DNA of 64,000 bases from Lethocerus indicus (Eukaryota; Arthropoda; Insecta; Hemiptera; Belostomatidae), in assembly GCA_019843655.1 (NCBI GenBank), contig JACDQD010000007.1:27742816-27806815 (forward strand). Reading direction: 5' to 3'. A model generated the notes under the pieces. It was not told the DNA's origin. It ran no database searches and saw only the letters and a program-made list of their open reading frames with translations. Positions within the stretch are counted from its first letter, which is position 1, and the number at the start of each line of letters is the position of its first letter. The translations under genes and the position numbers were made by a program. Below, one piece after another: positions 45,061-55,082 of the stretch.

Positions 45061-45704
45061 CCGTAATTAACTCCATTCAGTTTTTTTTTTTTTAACAGCG
45101 GTAATCTAATCGATATCGTCGGCCATCAGAAGAAAAAGTGTTATTAACAGAGAGGGCTCTCTAATTATAGTTCATGAAATTTGACCCAATTTTCACTCGC
45201 GGGCCCTTAGAGATTTCGGGGCGTCAATTGTGGGCTCTAATAATTTTCTCGTATCAAATATAATTACAACACTTCGGCAAATAAGAAATAGAGCCATCAC
45301 ACTCTAAATACATATATGTACACAGAATTCAATTAATTCAGAATAATTAATATTAAATTTTTTTGGGAAAATACCACATAGGTGTAATCGGCCATACAAC
45401 GGCAGCGTTTCAATAAAAAATTCCAGTTTTGCCTGTTTTTTAAAAAATGCAACAGGTATATATAAAATGTTAGAAAACTGAAACTGGATAGGAAAACTAC
45501 AAAAGAAAATTCTGTAGCTTGAAATTTTAATTTCGACAACAATTTTTTAACAACTTCTGAATAGCCGTGTTTTTAAGTAACTAAAAAATGTTTATTGTAA
45601 ACTAGTAATATTTTTATTGATTTATAGTGACCGTTGATTCATTATTCAAAACATAAAAGTTACGTCGCCTTGTATATCTGTTCCGAATACAGTTTTGTGT
45701 CCAT

Positions 45705-45936
45705 AGATTTGATGTGTGTTTCTGTCCCCTCTCTCGCCGGTTTGGTCTTTTGCTAGACCGGTTTCGGCTGCTCGCCATATTCAGCGGGCGGTGTCAGTCA
45801 CTTTGGATGTTTTTGGGGCATCCCCACTTATACTGTGACGCAGCCTAAACCGGTCTAGCAAAAGAGCAGACCGGCGGGAGGAGACAGAAACCAAACAAAT
45901 CTACGGTATTCCAACCCCTCGCAGACCACAAAACGG
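45705..45936 (+). mobile_element. Foldback element
   Basis: Left arm with GGTTTGGTCTTTTGCTAGAC and GCTCGCCATATTCAG; centre CACTTTGGATG, GGGGCATCCCCAC; right arm CTAAACCGGTCTAGCAAAAG and GGAGGAGACAGAAACC; tail TATTCCAACCCCTCGCAGACC, CACAAAACGGG. The right arm has lost the GAAGATGGCGAG segment. Confidence 0.85.
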
Positions 45937-46312
45937 GTATGTTAAATTTTTTTGTCCGTGTTTGTAAAAAAACATGTCTCACTATTATGTATTTTAAAAT
46001 TGCCAATAATTTACCGGTTTCGTCGTGTAAATATTACCGAGTTATCTGTAAATTAGAAATATTCGGTAAATTTTCAATTACCAGTTGCTGTATAAGTGTC
46101 CGAATTCCTGTGTTGGGCGGGTTGTGGAAGTGGCCAAAATTGAATATAAGTTTCGGATTTTCGGCTAATCACAGACTCGGGCCTGTTATTGATGATAAGG
46201 ATCGTTCGTAGGTTCGGAGGCAAACCCGGAATTATTATTAAATTATTATTAAAAATTATTATTAAATAGTATGCCGCCGAGACGCCGCCTCCTGGACTAC
46301 CTGGAGAATCGG

Positions 46313-46347
46313 CTATCCCTCTCTCCCTCCCTCCCTCCATCCCTCTA

Positions 46348-46439
<92 letters not shown>
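46313..46439. repeat. CT-rich microsatellite, 127 bp
   Basis: (CT)n and (CCCT)n mixture, the longest pyrimidine tract in the window. A 120-base pure homopyrimidine stretch like this is a strong candidate for triplex structure and length polymorphism. Confidence 0.95.
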
Positions 46440-46440
<1 letters not shown>

Positions 46441-46888
46441 ACCTGTTCCAGTAACGCACTTGGCGCGTGACGCGTTATCCGGAAAAATACCCGGCGGAAT
46501 CGAAACCGGCCAGCTCTGTAATTAAATGCAAATTGGCGGCCCGTGGCCTATTGGCCGGCGGTCGGAGATCGAGGCGTGGCCCGAAACAACAACTCCATCA
46601 ATATCAATATCAACCTGTTCTGTCGTTGCCCACTTCGACAACACTGTGTTGTTTGAAGAACACGAACAACAGTTCTGTACGGCCTAATAAAAAGAAAGAA
46701 AAACGAGCTCGTGAAACCCACACAAAACCGAAGTGAAACTTTTATAATGGTGATTTTATAGACTTAAATTAAGAGAATGACAGATCGAGATCTTTGAAAA
46801 TAATTATCGAATAAAAAAAAATCTAATTTAAAAAAATGTAATTAATCATCGAAGGAGAAATCTATAATTCATTGTATTTTAGAATAAT

Positions 46889-46969
46889 AGTTTTGTGGCC
46901 TGCGAGGGGTTGGAATACCGTAGATTTCGTGGGTTTGAGAGGAGGCAGAAATTCACGAAATCTACGTCA
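46889..46969 (-). mobile_element. Foldback element, minimal copy, reverse orientation
   Basis: The tail is on the left (TTTTGTGGCCTGCGAGGGG, TTGGAATACCG), then TAGATTTCGTGGGTTTGAG, then CACGAAATCTACG. It is a mirror-image equivalent of the copy at 44179. Confidence 0.8.
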
Positions 46970-47145
46970 TTTATTATTGTTTTCCGAGTGTTTTATTGTC
47001 TCGAGGAGAACCCCACTTTTTCACCCTTTCTTCGCAATTTTAGTTCAGATCAAGTGGCCACTCACTTTTCGGGGGCTTCTGTGAGGAACGTCCAGTATTT
47101 TAGGAACACACACGTTTTCTATTTCAATATAAATTATAAATACAA

Positions 47146-47280
47146 ATAGACCGGTTTCGGCCGTCCGCCGTCTCCAGTAGCGGTGTTCGCCACTTCGGCA
47201 GTTTGGTGGTTTTTTGGGCATTCTCACTGCCCACTGTCACTGTCAATTTGTTTCGAGAAAACAACGTACAACAAATCTAC
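47146..47280 (+). mobile_element. Foldback element, left arm and end scrap
   Basis: TAGACCGGTTTCGGCCGTCC, GCCGTCTCCAGTAGCGGTG, then the centre GGGCATTCTCACTG and CACTGTCACTGTC, ending in ACAACAAATCTAC. The right arm core is missing. A weaker arm fragment (CACCATCTTCAGTAGCATTCC) follows at 47419-47440. Confidence 0.7.
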
Positions 47281-48251
47281 AATTGTTTGTATTTTAACAT
47301 TTGGTTAAATATTGGCTGCGAATAGATTACGTGAAATAATAAAAAAAAATTGGGAAAGATTCGGAAATTGTTAATTATTTTAAAAACTCCCCTTCGCCGG
47401 TCATGTGTCGGTTTTTTCACCATCTTCAGTAGCATTCCGCCGGTAAATTACCCATATCGGTCGTACTGCTGGGGCTTTAATGTTTGCCTCAAGAGAAGAA
47501 CCGAATTCAATCAAGAGGCCGTAAGACATTATTTCGGTCCGAAGTTTACCTAAAGCTGTTATTGGGCGCCATCTTTGTTCAGCGGCATTACTCCTTCTTC
47601 ATCTTCATCTTCATTCTTCTCGGACCCCGTCGCATTCTTCGTATACCCCTGAATTGTGTTTGAGTTCGGTATCCGGGGCCCGCCGCCCCCCCCACCTGCT
47701 AATTGCCGAGGGCACAAATCGAAATCGTGTTTTCTCGGATTGAAATCGATTAAGATCCCTCTTCGGCGGTTATTTCTAAGGGTTATTTCAAGACATTGTG
47801 TTCACTGGAACTCGGCATTCGGAATTGGACTCGACTTCGGCATTTTTTTTGCGGTACAAAGTCAAATAAAAAATCCGTACCCAAAGTGTTGAAACTAATT
47901 TCGTGGGAAAAAAAAACCCTCCTCCCCCCCCCGGGGCTTAAACGCAATTAGCGTTTAAGTACAGGTCGGTCCCTCTGACGGCAAAAACAATTGAACCATT
48001 CACACGATGTACACCTAAGCGCTAAAGCCGAAACTGCCCGCATCCGGTAACGGGGGTTTTTTCCACCCCTTTTAATAACGCCCGTGTTTTTTAAATATCT
48101 TTTCGGCGCTCGCCTCGCTTATTAAATCTCTAACTGCTTTGGGGGGAATAAAACGAAATGGAAGAAAAATAATTGTTGTAACCAAAAAAAAAACAGTCAG
48201 TAGTTGTAACAACGAAATTATTGACCGAGTTGTTTGTTATATTTCATATAG

Positions 48252-48565
48252 GACAGGGCCGCGTGAACCAGTTGGGCGGTGTGTTCATCAACGGGCGGCC
48301 GCTGCCCAACCACATCCGGCTGAAGATAGTGGAGATGGCGGCGGCCGGAGTCAGGCCCTGCGTCATCTCCAGACAGCTGAGGGTCTCCCACGGCTGCGTC
48401 TCCAAGATACTCAACCGGTACCAGGAGACGGGCAGCATAAGGCCGGGCGTCATAGGAGGGAGCAAGCCCCGGGTGGCAACGCCCGACGTCGAAAGGAGGA
48501 TAGAGCAGTACAAGAGGGATTCTCCCGGTATATTCTCCTGGGAGATCAGGGACAGGCTCATCAAG
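48252..48565 (+). CDS. gsb: Gooseberry-type Pax3/7 protein, exon 2 (most of the paired domain)
   Basis: Begins after the acceptor TTTCATATAG with GA, completing Gly19, and encodes residues 20-123, ending phase 0 at AAG|GTAAAC. It carries the paired-domain beta-hairpin and PAI subdomain ([48 protein letters not shown]), the linker ([11 protein letters not shown]) and the first part of the RED subdomain ([29 protein letters not shown]). The DNA-contacting [11 protein letters not shown] recognition helix is fully conserved. Gly33 of INGRPLPN and the GGSKPR linker are also intact. The Lys43 and Tyr75 choices (IRLKI, NRYQE) recall gooseberry-neuro, while the leader recalls gooseberry, so the orthology rests on the leader and octapeptide. 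Confidence 0.97.
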
Positions 48566-48735
48566 GTAAACACATAATTCATTCTTAAGCAATCATTTTT
48601 TCGGGTTAAAATTAATATAATAAACGATGCCAACTAATGTCCCGTCTTGTTATTTAGTCAATAAACGCAAACATTGTCTCTGAGTAAAACGATTCGGGAC
48701 TATCACTTTTTAAAAAAAAATTTTATAAATTTGGC

Positions 48736-48971
48736 AGATTTCTGTAGGTTCGTGATGTTTCTGTCTCCTCTCGCCGGTTCGGTCTTTCGCCAGACCGGTT
48801 TCGGCTGCTCGCCCCATATTCAGTGGCGGTGTCAGTCACTTTGGCACTTTGGATGTTTTTTGGATGGCGTTCGGCCGAAACCGGTCTAGCAGAAGACCGA
48901 ACCGGCGAGAGGACAGAAAAACATCACGAACCTACAGTATTCTTCCAACCCCTCGCAGACCACCAAACGGG
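48736..48971 (+). mobile_element. Foldback element
   Basis: Left arm GTAGGTTCGTGATGTTTCTG, CGCCGGTTCGGTCTTTCGCC, CTCGCCCCATATTCAGTGGCG; centre CACTTTGGATGTTTTTTGG; right arm GGCCGAAACCGGTCTAGCAG, GAACCGGCGAGAGG; tail CCAACCCCTCGCAGACC, CACCAAACGGG. It stands 14 bases ahead of another copy in the same orientation. Confidence 0.87.
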
Positions 48972-48985
48972 TATATTAAACTGAT

Positions 48986-49171
48986 TGGCAGATTTCGTTC
49001 CGGTTCGGTCTTTTTCTGGACCGGTTTCGGCCGCTCGCCATCTTCAGTAGCGGTGACAGTGACAATGCAGTGGGGATGCCCAAAAAAACATCCAAAGTGC
49101 CAAAAGCGACCGACACCGCTACTGTGATGGCGGCCGAAACCGGTCTAGCGAAAGACCGAACCGGCGAGAGG
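48986..49171 (+). mobile_element. Foldback element, tandem neighbour
   Basis: Left arm CCGGTTCGGTC, TGGACCGGTTTCGGCCGCTC, GCCATCTTCAGTAGCGGTG; centre GTGACAATGCAGTGGGGATG; right arm CACCGCTACTGTGATGGCGG, CCGAAACCGGTCTAGCG, GACCGAACCGGCGAGAGGG. The outer right arm and tail are replaced by the inverted repeat that begins at 49171. Both this copy and the previous one start with TTGGCAGATTTC. Confidence 0.85.
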
Positions 49172-49533
49172 GTAATATTTAATGTTTAATGCTACGATAT
49201 CGACAATTTTCGAAAAAACATTCTCCCCCCCAAAGTTCAATATTTATCGCATATTCTAAAATAATATCAACCGGAGTCCGTCTTCTGAAATTTACCCAGT
49301 GATTATTTCAATTCCCATAAGATTTATTCTGACCGAAATTTTCGGGAGAATTTATATATTTATACCGTGTAAAAAGGCGATTGCACTTTCAAATAATGTA
49401 AATGTCAATTGAGAGGCGGAAAAAATTTGTGAAATATCGAATCTAACGTTTCAATTAGACTGATGCTTGTGTTACGATCTGTATTATTATTACGCCGTTT
49501 TTTTCTAATTTACCAGAATGGCTATTTCTCGGG
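49171..49533 (-). repeat. Inverted duplicate flanking exon 2, copy B (intron 2)
   Basis: Reverse complement of 42748-43096, for example TAACGTTTCAATTAGACT, AATAATGTAAATGTCAATT, GTAAAAAGGCGATTGCACTT and ATTTATATATTTATACC. Two small insertions distinguish it (around 49230 and 49300). It is bounded by a foldback copy on one side and a foldback tail on the other. Confidence 0.9.
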
Positions 49534-49555
49534 CCCTCGCAGACCACAAAACAGG
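49534..49555 (+). mobile_element. Foldback tail, solo
   Basis: CCCTCGCAGACCACAAAACAGG minus the arms: only the family's one-sided tail remains, abutting the repeat at 49171-49533. Confidence 0.75.
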
Positions 49556-49747
49556 TTTTTATACGCTAGAAGCCGCTAATTCTCGAACTAACGGGTAAAT
49601 TAATAATTTGTTTGAGAGCGATAGTTTTGATCTGTAGTCGAGGAGTCTTAGTAGTAATTTTCGTTTCGTTTCTGTACGTTTCAGTCTTGTACGTGGGTTC
49701 CATGTCAATTTTCTGTCTAAGAGTAAAGGATTAAATTAATACAATTT

Positions 49748-49880
49748 CATAGATTTCTATGTGTTTCTGTCTCCTCTCGCCGGTTCGGTCTATCTCTAGA
49801 CCGGTTTCGGCCGATCGCCATCCTAAGGTAGCGGTCTAGCGAAATATACGGCATTCCAACCCGTCGCAGACCACAAAACG
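49748..49880 (+). mobile_element. Foldback element, right arm shortened
   Basis: Left arm TAGATTTCTATGTGTTTCTG, TCTCCTCTCGCCGGTTCGG, CTAGACCGGTTTCGGCCG, ATCGCCATCC; then TAGCGGTCTAGCGAAATATACGG and the tail ATTCCAACCCGTCGCAGACC, CACAAAACGGC. Sequence beyond the tail (TATTCTAAACTAATAGAATTTG) resembles that after the 1999-2096 copy, so the true element end may lie further out. Confidence 0.82.
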
Positions 49881-50270
49881 GCTATTCTAAACTAATAGAA
49901 TTTGAAAATATTCTGTAAACAGAAAATGCATTAATTCCAATTTATTTTCGTCCAGCCATAAATTTCTTCCTGTCCAAGACCACACTTTACGTCCATCCTG
50001 TAGAATCGAAAAAAATATCTGAATTTCATATTTGAACGCGAGAAAGTGACTGTTAAGAATTACCCCTGCAATTGAGTTTTCAGTAATTGCGATATTTATT
50101 GTCGCAACGGTTGGACGGAATTTGAGTGTAACAATTCATAACGTCATAAAAACCGGTGAACATTCAATGAACAGCCAAAGCTATGAAGAGCCGTTTCATA
50201 GTTCGTTCGGGAGAAAATGTATTCGGCCATTAAAATTGACCGTCTTCCTATAATTTAAGTACTATAACTA

Positions 50271-50305
50271 AGAGAGGGAGAGAGAGAGAGAGAGAGAGTG
50301 AGAGG
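50271..50305. repeat. GA dinucleotide tract in intron 2
   Basis: About 35 bases of (GA)n with small interruptions. Confidence 0.9.
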
Positions 50306-51586
50306 GATGATGGAGGGATGGTTTGCTATTGGAAAACCACCGCCCCAGTAGTGATTTACGAGCGGTTGTAAATCGCAAAACAGACTGTATATTGTTCCAC
50401 ATTTCAGTCAATAGATAAACGATATCAGTATTTCTTAATTGCTGGACGAACGCACAAATATTTTTTAGTGAGAGAACCGAACGAATTACAATAAAAATGA
50501 GCAATATTTCACGGGGCTCGAAGGACACTTTTATTTCGGAACGTATTTCCGTGCAGTAGCACTATTAGTATAGCACTATTTTATAGGCACACCGACCGAC
50601 CAGACGGGCGTGCGGAGCCGTATAAAAGTGATATTCAAATTTCCGACTGAAACAAACGCCCCGGACCGTATTTTTATAGCGTTATTTAAGACTATCAATC
50701 GTGTTTTTATGGCATTTCCCGAAATTCTAAATGGCCGGTTCAGATTTTGACGCTCGTAAACCGATTTAAAAGCAAAATACACTCAGTGGCAATATCCGGT
50801 TTATTTGCGAATTTTATAGATCGGTGTTGTGCGGTTCGATTGACCGATCTGAATCTCTTTAAAGTATATATTTTCTGTGCCACTAAAGACGGTATAAGTT
50901 GTGGGCTACTCCTTTTACACGGCGTCCGCCCACGCCGATATTATTCTTGTGGCCCCCGAACAAGAGCGGAAAAATGAATACAACTTCAATTCACTTTTTC
51001 TTCTTCTTCTTCTTCCTCTTCTTTTCAAAGAGCCCAACGGCCCAGTCGCGACATTTAAATGACAATGGCGCAATAAATAACCCGTGGGAGGGGGGGGTGG
51101 TTTATACGTCGGCCCAGTTTAGCCACAAATATATTGCCTTTTTATTATTTATTCTAAACGCTTCTGGTCTTGCCACCGGCGAAAGAGGTATGGCGCAATA
51201 TATATAACGCATATTCGCGCTTTTTCCTCTTTTTTTCTGTTCCTATTCGGTCCCAAAGTTTCGCAACAGTCACTCAAACGTACGCGACGAATGATGTTAA
51301 GCTCTATCGCTTACCCGACTTCGGGCTTAGCGCCGGAAACAACCCCGGAAGTACACACAGAAAATGTTGTATTGATTGAATATTACTCGCGAACAAATTA
51401 TTTACCTGCCTATTTTAGCCGAAGATCTGTCTTAAGAAATATCCTGTATCTTCTGTTAACTACAAGTCCTGCTATTCGGGACTGAATTTTCCGCCGTTTT
51501 CAAATTTCAACTGGTGGAAAATTTCATCGGGCCTTTTATTATCAGTCATATGATACGAGTATTAATTGTCGTTTCAAATTACGCAG

Positions 51587-51704
51587 GAAGGGATCTGCGA
51601 CAAGAACAACGCCCCTTCCGTCAGCTCCATATCGAGGCTCCTGAGGGGCGGGCGAAGGGACGATTCGGACCCGAGGAAGAACCACTCCATCGACGGTATA
51701 CTCG
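51587..51704 (+). CDS. gsb: Gooseberry-type Pax3/7 protein, exon 3 (end of paired domain and octapeptide)
   Basis: Starts after the acceptor ACGCAG with GAA GGG ATC and encodes residues 124-162 plus the first base of Gly163, ending at the donor G|GTAAGT. It finishes the RED subdomain (EGICDKNNAPSVSSISRLLR), then a short charged linker (GGRREDSDPRKN, by codons GGC to AAC read as GGRRDDSDPRKN) and the octapeptide HSIDGILG, whose last Gly is split by the intron. The octapeptide is the Groucho-binding repressor motif of Pax proteins and, as I recall, is present in gooseberry. The homeodomain expected for Pax3/7 must be encoded further right, beyond 64000. Confidence 0.96.
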
Positions 51705-53066
51705 GTAAGTTTTAAACGTTTATTTACCAATAAATATATTCAGTATTTACAATTATACCGAAGACAGTGTTACAGTCGGTCCTAGGTCGAGCAGGAAGTC
51801 ATGCACCGCTTTAATACTTCATTTCGGTAAAAAAATTTCCGTGTCCTTATCGGGCGATGAAGTATTAAATTTAAATATTAATAAAATTTATCTCAATTAA
51901 GATCTTAACATAGATATACTGGAACAATATGGCACGTGCGATTTCAGAATCCACAAAAACTTTTGAGTTTCGAACTTAGCGTTTATTTTCCTCATTAACC
52001 GCTACTAATATTATAACAAGGATCTGAGATATACCACTTGGGGAATTTTAAGAAAATTCGCCACGTTGTATATGGTGAAACGCTTGTTTCAAATAATTAG
52101 AATTCCGATAAATAATATTTGGGATATTTCTCTATACTGGGTGAACGTAATCAGTCCGGTCGAGCTTTAACTGAGCGAACTGGCACACGATACTTTGGCA
52201 CGATGAAGAGGTATATAAATTATTCCAGAAGGAAAGGTTAAAGTGAATAAGTCGCCGGGCAGCGTCGAGAGAAAAACTTTCTCCAGTGCAATCCAGAAAA
52301 GATTACGAGATGTAGATTTGGTTTTTTCCGACCGCTTTTTGCCATTAAAATTACTGTAAAACTTCAAGCGAAACGTAGGCATATTACAGCGTCGCTATCG
52401 TCCATGGATGTAACTTTGGTAGAGTCGAACTTGGACTTTTCAACCGCGGCTCGAAAACGGCGTAAAGACACGAACTTAGGGGGGGGGGCGCTGTATAAAA
52501 TATTGGGCAAACATTTAAACCTGTTTATAGGAACTGTGGACAGGATATTTTTGGCCGTGTGAGGGCCGAAGGCATTAGGGCCTATTAGGGCCATTAGCGG
52601 GCCCCACCACCGCCCGCTGCTTCGTATCACGCCAGCGTTATTATTTTTATTATTATTATTATTGTTGTTGCCGGGCCGCCGACAGTAACGCCCCCACTTT
52701 GGACCGCAATAAGTGGTGAAAAAAAAATCTTTTTTATTAAAGCGCACTCCCCGCCTCCGACGTTTCGGTCAAATTGATGCGATCGTGCGCCGCCGCCCCC
52801 TTTCATTATTCGCTGTTTCGCGGCCCTCCGCTAAACACTGCGCACTGCGCCCTTTACGAGCTCTATCAATAGAGCGGACATTCGGAATTGATTTCCCGGT
52901 ACAGCCCAGTTTTAATCGGGAACCAAAAATCAGTTTGTTAACAGTCACTGCAACCGCCGAACCAAAATAATCTAAACTGTACTTCTCCATATCACATAGT
53001 TATCGAGTCAATAAATTACAACCGATATTCGACCCTTATAGGGCAGTGAAAGAAGCTGTAGAAGAA

Positions 53067-53232
53067 GTAGATTTCGTGAGTTTCTATCTCCTCTCGCCGG
53101 TTTGGTCTTCAGTAGCGGTGTTAGTCACTTCGGCACTTTCGGACGTTTTTTGGGCATCGTCACTGCAATTGTGTCACTGTCACTAATACTGTACAAGCGA
53201 GAGGAGACAGAAACACACGAAATTTACGGTAA
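53067..53232 (+). mobile_element. Foldback element, rearranged
   Basis: TAGATTTCGTGAGTTTC, TCTCCTCTCGCCGGTTTGG, CTTCAGTAGCGGTGTTAGTC, GGACGTTTTTTGGGCATCG, then AGCGAGAGGAGACAGAAAC and CACACGAAATTTACGG. The inner part of each arm is deleted and the tail is missing. Confidence 0.8.
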
Positions 53233-53286
53233 TTACGTAATTTCATAATAAAGGAAACTGAGGATGTATATCCTCGATATTCATTT

Positions 53287-53670
53287 CCTAAGTAATTGCG
53301 GGAATTCACCAAACAAGTGGCGTTGTACATATTTTTAAGTGCGTCAACATCTTTGCACGGATAAGATTCTTTGGATGCGTTATTATTCGGTCATTTCTGA
53401 TAGATTCGGTATCAAAATTATATCGACCAGTTGAATTGTGTGTGTTTGTATAAAAAGCTAAAACACGGTGGACCAAAGTTGTACGCCGTGTACGGTGATG
53501 AAGCCTTAAAAGACGGCGTTCTGGACGTCCGATCTGGATGACCGAATCATTGATTCAGACGGCCATAGTTCAACAAAGGGACATTGCAGAGAATCTGAAT
53601 GTAGCTTATACGTGAATTCCAAACCATCTACGGCTTATCTGGCCAAATTAGTTAGTTGTCAACCCAATAT
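53287..53670 (+). pseudogene. Degraded mariner transposon with matching terminal repeats
   Basis: The left end CTAAGTAATTGCGGGAATTC and right end TTAGTTGTCAACCCAATA fit the same terminal repeat as the miniature elements at 33172 and 54432 (TTGGGTCGGCAACTAAGT). In between, one frame near 53455-53540 reads LYAVYGDEALK and another near 53570-53625 reads RDIAENLNVAYT. Both resemble the N-terminal helix-turn-helix region of mariner transposases. Stops, frame changes and the lack of any catalytic region show it is dead and internally deleted. Confidence 0.7.
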
Positions 53671-54162
53671 GTCATCAGTTCAGAGGTTGAACAAAGAACT
53701 TCACGAAACAAAAATCGACTAACTTGTGCTTCTTTTTGTCTCTCATCCCGTTAACCGATTCGTTCCTTCGGGAATGGGGCGGCGTTCACAAAGGAGGCCG
53801 CCGCGGAAATAAACATTGGGAGGACACAAACACGATACCGGTCGTCTACGGGGCCCATAGCGCATAGTAATGGGCAAATGGGAATAGGAAAGGGGCAGTT
53901 CAACGGGCAATAGTTCACCCTGTTTACGAGCCGGAGGGGCGCAGACAAGATTGGTACCCCGCCACCCCGCCACCACCTATAATTGCCCCCGGCGGGATTA
54001 ATTATTTTTTTGGGGACTCGCCCGAATGAAATTTAAATATAAACGTTTTAAATATAAACGGCTTTTTTTTTAAATTATTCGGGGCCACAACCGGGAATGT
54101 TCCCATTCTAATCGATTCAACCCCCACCCCCCCCCCCCCGCAGAGCCCTTCAACGACAGTAA

Positions 54163-54206
54163 ATCTCTCTCTCCCTCCCTCTCTCTCTCTCCTCTCTATC
54201 TCTCTT
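54163..54206. repeat. CT-rich microsatellite
   Basis: About 44 pyrimidine bases, mostly (CT)n, just after a long C run at 54122-54140. Confidence 0.9.
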
Positions 54207-54426
54207 TTCGTGCACGTCCCGCCGAAGATTGAAAACCGAAAGTTCTGCTTTACACGAGGCGCTTAAACGGGAGGTCTCAGGCCAGCCAACTTAGAGGCCG
54301 AACGAACGGCCGACAACTTATAGCACCACCATTTACAACTATGCTTCGTGGCCCAAACACCGTTATTCAATTATTAAATTGGCCACCGTTTGACTTAATT
54401 AATTGATATTAATACCTGACAGGCGT

Positions 54427-54990
54427 TTATATTGGATCGGCAACTAAATAATTGCGGATTCTTCTCATCTCCGGGTGTGTGCACCCTAAGGGTCGTGCAT
54501 TTTTCTTGTCACGCACTACGAATAGTCGGCGCGTGTAATAAACATTTCAGAATATACTCTATATAGGTTTGAAGGTGCGTAAACGTGCGTAAAAATACGA
54601 ATAACGCCGTCTCCGCCTAGCGACGAAACCCGCAATGACTTAGTTGCCGACCAAATATAATCGTGGATTTTAGAATGAGAAATAAAATTTCTATCTCGGT
54701 ATTCTTTTGTGATACTGACGTCAGTATCATCTGTAGTTTTTCAAGGATAATTTTTAGTTCTGTTCAATACGCGATCTTGAGGCCATGCAACGTCGTTCAT
54801 ATCTGTATATCATATATATGTTATTGAAGATTTTCGCGTTTCTCTTTCTCCCGATATGAATCTATTTTGAACAATAGCGGTATAACAACAGTTGAAACTT
54901 GAAATGGTCAACGTATTTGAGTTTATTCTGGATCTTCTTCTTCTCGTCCGATCGATTTTCTCTAATTGCCGGAAAATTTCTTAATTGCCC
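54427..54990 (-). repeat. Inverted duplicate, copy B (partner 32830-33366)
   Basis: Reverse complement of 32830-33366 along its whole length, including ATACTGACGTCAGTATCATC, CCCGATATGAATCTATTTTG and GGAAAATTTCTTAATTGCCC. The left end coincides with the tip of the miniature element at 54432. Confidence 0.88.
54432..54655. mobile_element. Mariner-type miniature element (224 bp)
   Basis: Ends TTGGATCGGCAACTAAATAA and ...TTAGTTGCCGACCAAA, with TA on both sides. Compared with the copy at 33172 it keeps about 28 extra bases (CTCATCTCCGGGTGTGTGC...), part of an inner dyad (GTGCATTTTT...). Non-coding. Confidence 0.85.
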
Positions 54991-55052
54991 CATATAATAC
55001 GTTATTATTCGGGATGAATAATTAATTCCCGAATCGGTTTACCTAATGAATA

Positions 55053-55082
55053 GGAGTGGAAGAAGAAGAAGAAGAAGAAGAA
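55053..55082. repeat. GAA trinucleotide tract
   Basis: About 30 bases of (GAA)n. Confidence 0.9.

Larger units (their letters stand above)
35143..48251 (+). other. gsb: Intron 1 of the gooseberry-type gene (13.1 kb)
   Basis: Runs from GTAGGA to TTTCATATAG. It contains foldback elements, AT and GA/CT tracts, several GC-rich patches (39530-39960, 44520-45060) and a ~350-bp repeat with an inverted partner in intron 2. A weak foldback arm scrap (TAGACCGGTTTCGATTTACC) lies at 35496-35531. Open frames in it look non-coding. No nested gene was recognised. Confidence 0.85.
48566..51586 (+). other. gsb: Intron 2 of the gooseberry-type gene (3.0 kb)
   Basis: Runs from GTAAAC to AAATTACGCAG. It contains three foldback copies, a solo tail and copy B of the inverted repeat that also occurs in intron 1. 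No coding sequence was recognised in it. Confidence 0.9.

Noticed and set aside
46889..46935. Pol III promoter in the foldback tail (GGTTGGAATACC resembles a B box, TGGTCTGCGAGG an A box)
   Set aside because: The two would be only about 10 bases apart and each has mismatches, so a SINE-type origin is not supported.
48139..48633. Other frames of 118-149 codons overlapping exon 2 on both strands
   Set aside because: Shadows of the conserved paired-domain exon; the + frame reading [10 protein letters not shown] is the real one.
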